From the NCBI RefSeq assembly GCF_020536995.1, contig NC_068359.1, positions 77,371,821 through 77,435,820 on the forward strand: 64,000 nt of DNA. Direction: 5' to 3'. The translations under genes and the position numbers were made by a program. The DNA is from Dreissena polymorpha. Its lineage: Eukaryota > Mollusca > Bivalvia > Myida > Dreissenidae. Positions 11,101 to 20,100 of this stretch are shown in pieces (position 1 is the first letter of the stretch; each line of letters starts with the position of its first letter). The notes under the pieces were generated by a model. That model worked only from the letters and a program-made list of their open reading frames with translations, was not told the origin of the DNA and made no database searches.

Positions 11101-14100
11101 CCAGCGGGGCCCCAGGGTTGGTAATGGGGCCATGCATAGTTGAGATTGACCGTATTGTCATAAGAGAAGTTCAGTATCAATTTGAAGTGAATCGTTGTAG
11201 AAATGAAGAAATTATAGTAAAAGACAATTTTGGGTGGGTGTGGCCTATTATAAGGGGGCCCCAGGGTTGGTAATGGGGCCATACATAGTTGAGATTGACT
11301 GTATTTCATAAGAGATGTTCAGTATCAATTTGAAGTAAATCTGTGTAGAAATGAAGAAATTATAGTAAAAGGCAATTTTGGGTGGGCGTAGCCTATGTGG
11401 GGGGGGGGGGGGGGGGCGCAGCAGGGTTGGTAATGGCGCCATGCATAGTTGAGATTAACTGTATTGTCATAAAAGAGGTTCAGTATCAATTTTATGTGAA
11501 TCGGTAAGAAATGAAAAAAATATAGTAAAAGGCCATTTTGGGTGGGCTTGGCCTATGTGGGCAGGGCGCCCCAGGGTTGGTAATGGGGCCATGCATAGTT
11601 GAGATTAACTGTATTGTCTTAAGAGAGGTTCAGTATCAATTTGAAGTGAATCGGTGTAGAAATGAAGAAATTATAGTAAAAGGCAATTTGAGGTGGGCGT
11701 GGCCTATGTGAGCAGGGCGCCCCAGGGTTGGTAATGGGGCCATGCATGGCTGAGATTTACCGTATTGTCATAAGAGAGGTTCAGTATCAATTTGAAGTGA
11801 ATTGGTGTAGAAATGATGAAATTAAAGTACCGGTAAAAGGCCATTTTGGGTGGGCGTGGCCTATGTGGGCACTGCCTATGTGGGGGGGGGGGGGTTGCCC
11901 TAGGGTTGGCAATGGGGCCATGCATAGCTGAGATTGACCGTATTGTCATAAAAGAGGTTCAGTATCAATTTGAAGTAAATCGGTGTAGAAATGAAGAAAT
12001 AATAGTAAAAGGCAATTTTGGGTGGGCGTGGCCTATGTGGCCGGGGCGCCCCAGGGTTGGTAATGGGGCCATGCATAGTTGAGATTGACCGTATTGTCAT
12101 TAGAGAGGCTCAGTATCAATTTGAAGTAAATTGGTGCAGAAATGAAGAAGTTAATGTAAAATAACATACAAAAATCTTTGACCCGGCCCCGCTCCAATCC
12201 CCATAACTTTTGACCCAGGGGTCAGATCAAAGTTCCATCACTGTCACCATCGCACATATGCGCATAGCTACCATGTATGTAAGTTTCAAAGTTCTAGTGC
12301 TAATAGTGTAGAAGAAGCAGGTGGCCAGGACAGACGGACAGACGCATATCACCACAATATCCCCACTTTTTCTCTGAAAAACGTGGGAATAATGAGCACT
12401 TGTCCTTGCATGATTCTCTGGACTGAATAGCACAACTAGAGCTTTGTCACAGACGTGATGTATACCCCCACATGCCGCATTGACACAGACTATTTTGCAT
12501 ACTGTCTTTACAAAACAAGAGAAGCTAATTTATGGCTATTTTTAAGAATTATTATGCCATTATCATTTTATGGCCATTTTGACCTTTGAACTCTTTAATT
12601 CTTTCACTTGACACGCCATCAAATGACTGTGAACAAAATTAATGTACGGATTCATTTTAAAATCTCACGATGAATGACATAGTTATGGCCAAAACAGGAT
12701 CTTTTATGGCCATTTTTGATCATTGAACTCCAAGTGTGACCTTGACCTTGGAGATATTGACATAATTCTTTCGTGCGACACACCGTCCTATGATGGTGAA
12801 TTAATCATTTGGTGTGTAATGATGGTGAACTAATAATTTTAAAACCTCACAACAAACGACATAGTTATGGCCCGGACAAGCAAATTTATGGCCATTTTTG
12901 ACCTTTGAACTCAAAGTGTGACCTTGACCTTGGAGATTTTGACATAATTCTTTCGCGCGACACACTGTTTAATGATGGCGAACAAATGTGCCAAAGGATT
13001 AAATCTCACAATGAATGACATAGTTATGGCCCGGTCAAGCTCATTTATGGCCTTTTTCGACCTTTGAACTAAAAGTGTGACCTTGACCTTGGAGAAATCG
13101 ACGTAATTCTTTCGCGCCACACACCGTCCAAGGATGGTGAACAAATGTGCCCAATGATTTTAAAATCTCACAATGAACGACATAGTTATGGCCCAGACAA
13201 GCTCATTTTTGTCCATTTTTGACCTTTGAACTCAAAGTGTGACCTTGACCTTTGAGATATCGAGGTAATTCTTTCGCACGACACACCCTCAAATGATGGT
13301 GAACAAATGTGCCAGCTAATTTATAGCCATTTTTGACCTTTGAACTCAAAGTGTGACCCTGACCCATGATGGTGAACAAATGTACCAAGTCATTTTAAAA
13401 TCTTACGCTAAATTACAGTTATGGTCCGGACAAACTTTCTGTTTAAGACGCACTACGTGACCCTGTGACCTAGTTTTTGACCCGGCATGACCCATATTCA
13501 AACTTGACCTAGACATCATCTAGATACAACTTCTGACCAAATTTGGTGAAGATCGGATGAATTTTCGGGACAGACAGACAGACCGACAATGTGACTCCTA
13601 TATACCCCCATTACCAGTAATGGGGGTATAATTATCAAGATCCTTATGTTCTAATAATTGAACGAAACCATTTCTTAATTTCTGAGTTCACAATTGTTTT
13701 TCAACATTTATGACTACAGAATTTTGTACTGAACTGTATTAGCATAGTTTCTTAATGTTCATTTTTGATTAAGGTCATTTGGAGTACCCTTGGAACTTTA
13801 GATAACAACTTCAGGTATTATCAACTTTAAAGCCTTCAAAAATAACTAACTAACAAACAACAAGTCAAATAAGTTTAAAGAATATGGTGGTTGCCTTGCT
13901 ACCAAGGCCCATATAAGAAGAATAAAGTACATTTCCACTAAGATCCAAGAGACCCAGTGTTTTTTTTTAATGAAATATTCGGCGTTGTTCGGCCTCATTC
14001 CCCCATCTCTAGAGTATATATTTTTCCCCCAAATATTTGAAGAATTCCCCTCTCGGAAGTGTGATTCAATTTTCATCAATACCTCATTTAAAAAGTCAGT

Positions 14101-17100
14101 CTTCTTCAAATGCCGGCAGTGAAACGCCAGAAACTTCGAAGTCAGGTCAGAGAGTGAGTAAAAACAAAAACAAGAGGCCCCAAAGGGCCCTGGGTCACTC
14201 ACCTGAGAGACTTAGATGGAAAGAAACAAAGATTAAAACTCTTCAGAAATTATTATCCCCGCCAAATTTTTTTTCGGAGGGGATATAGTAATTGGTCCTG
14301 TCCGTCTTTCCACCGTCCGGCTGAAACTTTGTCCGGAGCATAACTCCAAATCTACAGTCAATCTTGTATTAAGAGGCCACTCAAGGGAGTAATCAAAAGT
14401 GGTCTCTTAATAAAATGGTCTTTAAATAAAAAAGGCCATTCTGGAAGAATGCTTACCCTCATTTCTATATAAAGGATAATCTCTTTTGTCAACAATGATT
14501 TTAACTTTTATAATAAAATAAACATAAACACAATACATAAACAATATTTTACTAATAATGTGTTTTATTTTTTCACTTATTATAAATTATCATATATTAT
14601 AAATGAATTGTGTGTACATATTTATTTGCAAAAACAACATAGACAAGAAAATATTTTTCGCGTTTTTTCTCACCTGACACATAATTTTCCAAGTTTTCAA
14701 GCACCTCGGCTTTACGCTTAAGAATGTTCTGAATTTGAGTTTTACCGACTCCAAACTCATCTGCAATTTTACATGCACTTTTACTCTTTGACAATTCCAA
14801 AACAGGAATTTTCTCGTTCAACGTTAAAACTTTTCGTCTTGACATTTTAATTTCTGCATGTACGCTTAAGGAAATCTGACTCGATTATGATACATAATGA
14901 GCTGAAAAAATTAAAACACGTCAATTGAAAACAAACAAACAGACCTGATTGGAAAATTTATTAAGTAAATAACAATGTGATTGGCTAACAAATACCTACT
15001 AATTAGCATAATTACAAATTGGTAATGTACGGATTTCGACAGATGTTGCCAATTAATAGTTTATTTTCCGCACTTCTCAGGAAATGTTTGTCGCGTACAG
15101 TGCATTGTTTCTGCACCTGTTATCTATACTCGAGAAAAATCGGTGTTGTCTCTTAACGTTCCACATAGTAAACTTTTTAAGCTGCAGACTGTGCGTAAAA
15201 CGTTCCTCTATTATTGAACTCAATAAATTGATATGCAGTCTACAACAATACCGGTCAGAACCGGTCAACGAGACAAAGCATAATCATAATGGTTGATGTG
15301 AAAACAAAGCAGCGGTGTAACAGTACATCTTATCGGCTTAGATAAACAATTAACACGGATTTGTCCCTGAAAGATCAATACATTAACCACTTTTACCTCC
15401 TAGTGGTCGCTTAATTCAAGATTTGGACATCAAAATACATAGAAATCAGCGGTCGCTGGTCGCGTAAGACAAAAGTCGCTGAATACAATATCATTATTTA
15501 GCGAAAAAGCTCCGTGGGATTTCAAAATGGTCGCATAAGACAAAGGTCGCTTAATACAAGTGGTCGCATCCACAAGATTGACTGTATTTAATTGATTTAC
15601 TTAAAACTTAGAATATAAACAGATGGCAACTAGGAGAAGTGCAGTGACCAAGAACCATAACTCTATCTACCTTAGTTTTTGAATTATCTCCCCTTTTATA
15701 TAACTTTAAAGTAAATTTTTGTCCGGAGCATAACTCTAAATCTACTATAGGGATTTACTTGAAACTTGAAATATAAACAGATGGCAACTACAAAAAGTGC
15801 AGTGACAAAGAACCATAACTCTATCTACCTTAGTTTTGGAATTATCTCCCCTTTTAAATAATTTTTAAGTAAATTTTAGTCCGGAGCATAACTCTAAATC
15901 TACTGAAGGGATTTACTTGAAACTTGAAATATAAACAGATTGCAAGAAGGAAAAGTGCAGTGATTAAGGACCATATCTCTATCTACCTTAGTTTTTTAAT
16001 CATCTCCCCTTTTATGTAACTTTAAAGTAAATTTTTGTCCGGAGCATAACTCTAAATCTACTATAGGGATTTACTTGAAACTTGAAATATAAACAGATGG
16101 CAACTACAAAAAGTGCAGTGACCAAGAACCATAACTCTATCTACCTTAGTTTTGGAATTATCTCCCCTTTTAAATAATTTTTAAGTAAATTTTTGTCCGG
16201 AGCATTACTCTAAATCTACTGAAGGGATTTACTTGAAACTTGAAATATAAACAGATTGCAAACAGGAAAAGTGCAGTGATTAAGGACCATATCTCTATCT
16301 ACCTTAGTTTTTTAATCATCTCCCCTTTTATGTAACTTTAAAGTAAATTTTTGTCCGGAGCATAACTCTAAATCTACTAAAGGGATTTACTTGAAACTTG
16401 AAATATAAACAGATGTCAACTACGAGAAGTGCAGTGACCAAGAACCATAACTCTATTTACCTTAGTTTTGGAATTATCTCCACTTTTATATAATTTTAAA
16501 GTAAATTTTTGTCCAGAGCATAATTCTAAATCTACTGAAGGGATTTACTTGAAACTTGAAATATAAACAGATGGCAAGTGGGAGAAGTGCTGTAACTAAG
16601 AACCATAACTCTATCTACCTTAGTGTTTGAATTATCTCCCTTCATTTAATTTCATTTAATTGAGATTAACCGTATTGTCATAAAAGAGGTTCAGTATCAA
16701 TTTGAAGTTAATCAGTGTAGAAATGAAGAAATTATAGTAAAAGACAATTTTGGGTTGGCGTGGCCTATGTGGGCAGGGCGCCCCAGGGTTGGTAATGGGG
16801 CCATGCATAGTTGAAATTAACTGTATTGTCATAAGAGAGGTTCAGTATCAATTTGAAGTGAATCGGTGTAGAAATGAAGAAATTATATTAAAAGGCAAGT
16901 TTTGGTGGGCCTGGCCTATGTGGGCGGGGCGCCCCAGGGTTGGTAATGGGGCCATGCATAGCTGAGATTGATGGTATTGTCATTAGAGAGGTCCAGTATC
17001 AATTTGAAGTGAATTGGTGTAGAAATGAAGAAATTATAGTAAAAGGCCATTTTGGGTGGGTGTGGCCTATGCGGGCGGGTTGCCCCAGGGTTGGTAATGG

Positions 17101-20100
17101 CGCCATGCATAGTTGAGATTGACCGTATTGTCATTAAAGAGGTTCAGTATCAATCTGAAGTGAATCGATTTAGAAATGAAGAAATTATAGTAAAAGGAAA
17201 TTTTGGGTGGGCGTGGCCTATGTGGGCGGGGCGCCCCAGGGTTGGTAATGGTGCCATGCATAGTTGAGATTATATGTATTGTCATAAGAGAGGTTCAGTA
17301 TCAATTTGAAGTGAATCGGTGTAGAAATGAAGAAATTATAGTAAAAGGCAATTTTGGGTGGGCGTGGCCTATGTGGGCGGGGTGCCCTAGGGTTGGTAAT
17401 CACGGGGGCCATGCATAGCTTAGATTAACCGTATTGTCATAAGAGAGGTTCATTACCAATTTGAAGTGAATCGGTGTAGAAATGAAGAAATTATAGTAAA
17501 AGGCAATTTTGGGTGGGCGTGGCCTTTGTTGACCGGGCGCCCCAGCCTTGGTAAAGGGGCCATGCATAGATGAGATTGACCTTAGTGTCATAAGAGAGGC
17601 TCAGTATCAATTTGAAGTAAATCGGTGCAGAAATGAAGAAGTTAATGTAAAATAACATAAAAAATGAGTGAAAATCTCTGACCAGGCCCCGCCCCAACCC
17701 CCATAACTTTTGACCCAGGGGTAAGATCAAAATTCCGTCACTGTCACCGTCGCACGTATGCTCATAGCTACCATGTTTGTAAGTTCCAAGGTTCTAGTGC
17801 TAATAGTGTAGGAGGAGCAGGTGGCCAGGACGGCGGACGGACGGACAGACGCACATCAATACAATATCCCCACTTTTTCTCCGAAAAACGTGGGGATAAC
17901 AAAGGCTCATTGCCGTTAACTAAGCACAATAAATAACTGACGTGTGTACATTGAATAATACAGAATAATATCTTATATACATGTAACATGCGAACTTTTT
18001 CCATATTCAAACAGTTTCAACACTTGACTCGCTACTCTTATGTGAGGAACTTATGTTTACCACTCATTATTATTCCATGATCTATTATTCCAATTGCTTT
18101 TAAAAGTGATGTGTACGCTTGAAAGCTCTTTTAAAGAATGATCCAAAAATGTTATTTTCAAATCAATACTCAATGTTGTAAGTACAATGTACTAATTAGC
18201 GGTCATTTAATAAGTGATAATTACGTTAAACGTGTCACAAACTCTGACATATTTTCTTTTGAAGATACCCTCACAATTATCTACGGAAAACAAACTGTCT
18301 CAACACCTTATTATTTGTTTACTCGCAGCGGGCCGCTTTTATAATATCAAAGACAATTACCGCTATCAGACGCTTTAACCGCAAAACAGACGGACAAATG
18401 ATGTGCTGAGTTTTAAATTTTCATGACTCGAGACGACTGACGCGTGACCGTCGATTTCAGGTCAAACATGAATTTCGGAGTGGAATATAGTGGCCGTTGG
18501 CCGATATGTACAGGTGGCCATTGAATTTAAGTGTAATATAGAGTGTTTTTCGTCGGGGGGATTCCAGACTGACCGTTCTCTGCATGTGACCGGTAAATTC
18601 AGGCGGTCGTTAGACAGTTTAGACTGTAATTAATTTGAGTAATGCAATAATTATAATTAGATAATTGGGTTGTGGTTAATGTTTTTGAATCCATTACCAG
18701 TAGCATCATAATCATCATTATCATCATCATCATCATCATCATTGTGCACCAACATCCGCATTACAACTAGAGTGTTAACATGGTTTTAATATAGTCATAT
18801 TAACTGCCCTACCCTGGCAGCCATGTTTTTCAACAAACCTTAACCATTTTCAAACTCAGCCAAGCTTACAATACAACAAATCTTCGGACCAAATTCCATG
18901 AAGATTGGGCTAAAAATCTTACTTCTAGAGTGTTAACAAGGTTTCACAATAGCCATAAAAGCAAAGCTGCCCCGCCTCCTAAGGCCATATTTTTCAACAG
19001 ACCAAAACCATTTTCAAACTCAGCCTAGCTATCATAAAAAGAAATGTATAGACAAAGTTTCATGAAGATTGGACAATAAATGTGACTCCTAGAGTGTTAA
19101 CAAGGTTTAACTATAGCCATATAAGCAAAACTGCCCTGCCCCCTGGCGGTCATGTTTTTTTACCGATCCAAACCATTTATAAAGTCAACCGTCGTATCCA
19201 AGAAACAAGTTCTGACCAAATTTCATGAAGATTGGACCAAAAATGTGACTTCTAGAGTGTTCACATGTTTTCACTATATACATATGTGTATAGAGAAAAC
19301 TGCCCGGCCCCCCTGGCGGCCATGTTTTTTTCACCGATCTTGACCATTTTCGAACTCGTCCGAGATATCAATAAAGCCAATGTTTTGATTAAGTTTCATG
19401 ATGATTGGGCAAAAATTGTGCCTTCTAGAATGTTCACAAGGTTTCTCTATAGCCATATAAGGAATACTGCCCAGCCCACTGGAGGCCATGTTTTTCAAAG
19501 GACCGAAACCATTTTTGAACTCAACCAATATATCATTAAGACAAACATTTTGACAAAGTTACATGAAGATTGGGCATCAAATGTGACTTCTACAGTGTTC
19601 ACAAGGTTTTTCTTTTTTTTGACCTAGTGAACTAGTTTTTGACCCAGCATGACCCAGTTTCGGTCTCGGTGGAGGTACTATTGGGACAAATGTCCTGACC
19701 CTTGTTTCATGAAGATCAGACAATTAATGTGACCTCTAGATTGTTCACAAGGCAAATGTTGATGACGGACGCACAACACAAGACGGACAAAAGGTGACCA
19801 CAAAAGCTCACCATGAGCACATTGTGCTCAGGTGAGCTAAAAATAAATTCTACTTCTAACAATTATTTCTGTAACAGTAGTTTATTACCATATTCTAATC
19901 CAAAGACAGTTTTCAATCTGAGTTAGAGACTTGGTGAAGAGGAGGTCACCAGAATAATCGACAAATTGGCAGAAAAGCCAAGAAATGTTAAACTTTGAAC
20001 ATGAACATAACATGTTGATGAAAAAAAGAGTTGGAGTAATGTTTTTCTGTCTATGTATGGTGAATTATAGTGGTAAAATTTGATTTTGTACTGTTACTTG

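Larger units (their letters stand above)
14244..16650 (+). repeat. Element with 158-bp tandem units and ATCCCC hairpin, split by a Tigger element
   Basis: A hairpin near 14253-14287 (tatccccgcc / ggaggggata), then gtcctgtccgtc and the first unit at 14332, which breaks at 14354 and resumes at 15585. Unit starts (gtccggagcataactc) lie at 15719, 15879, 16037, 16195, 16353 and 16511 (one base change in the last). Alternate units are more alike than neighbours, so the true period is about 316 bp. The array stops near 16640 and runs directly into a 150-bp-type array. Confidence 0.88.

Noticed and set aside
10782-12100. Several 60-90-codon frames with repeated MHGPITNPGAP / RYIDHDLQMTPIDFEVTRSK
   Set aside because: They recur once per tandem unit and on both strands; translations of the 145- and 150-bp repeats.
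14037-14288. 83-codon frame MKNSPLGSVIQFSSIPHLKS...
   Set aside because: Second half is translated repeat (aaaggccctgggtcactcac); no domain; not supported as a gene.
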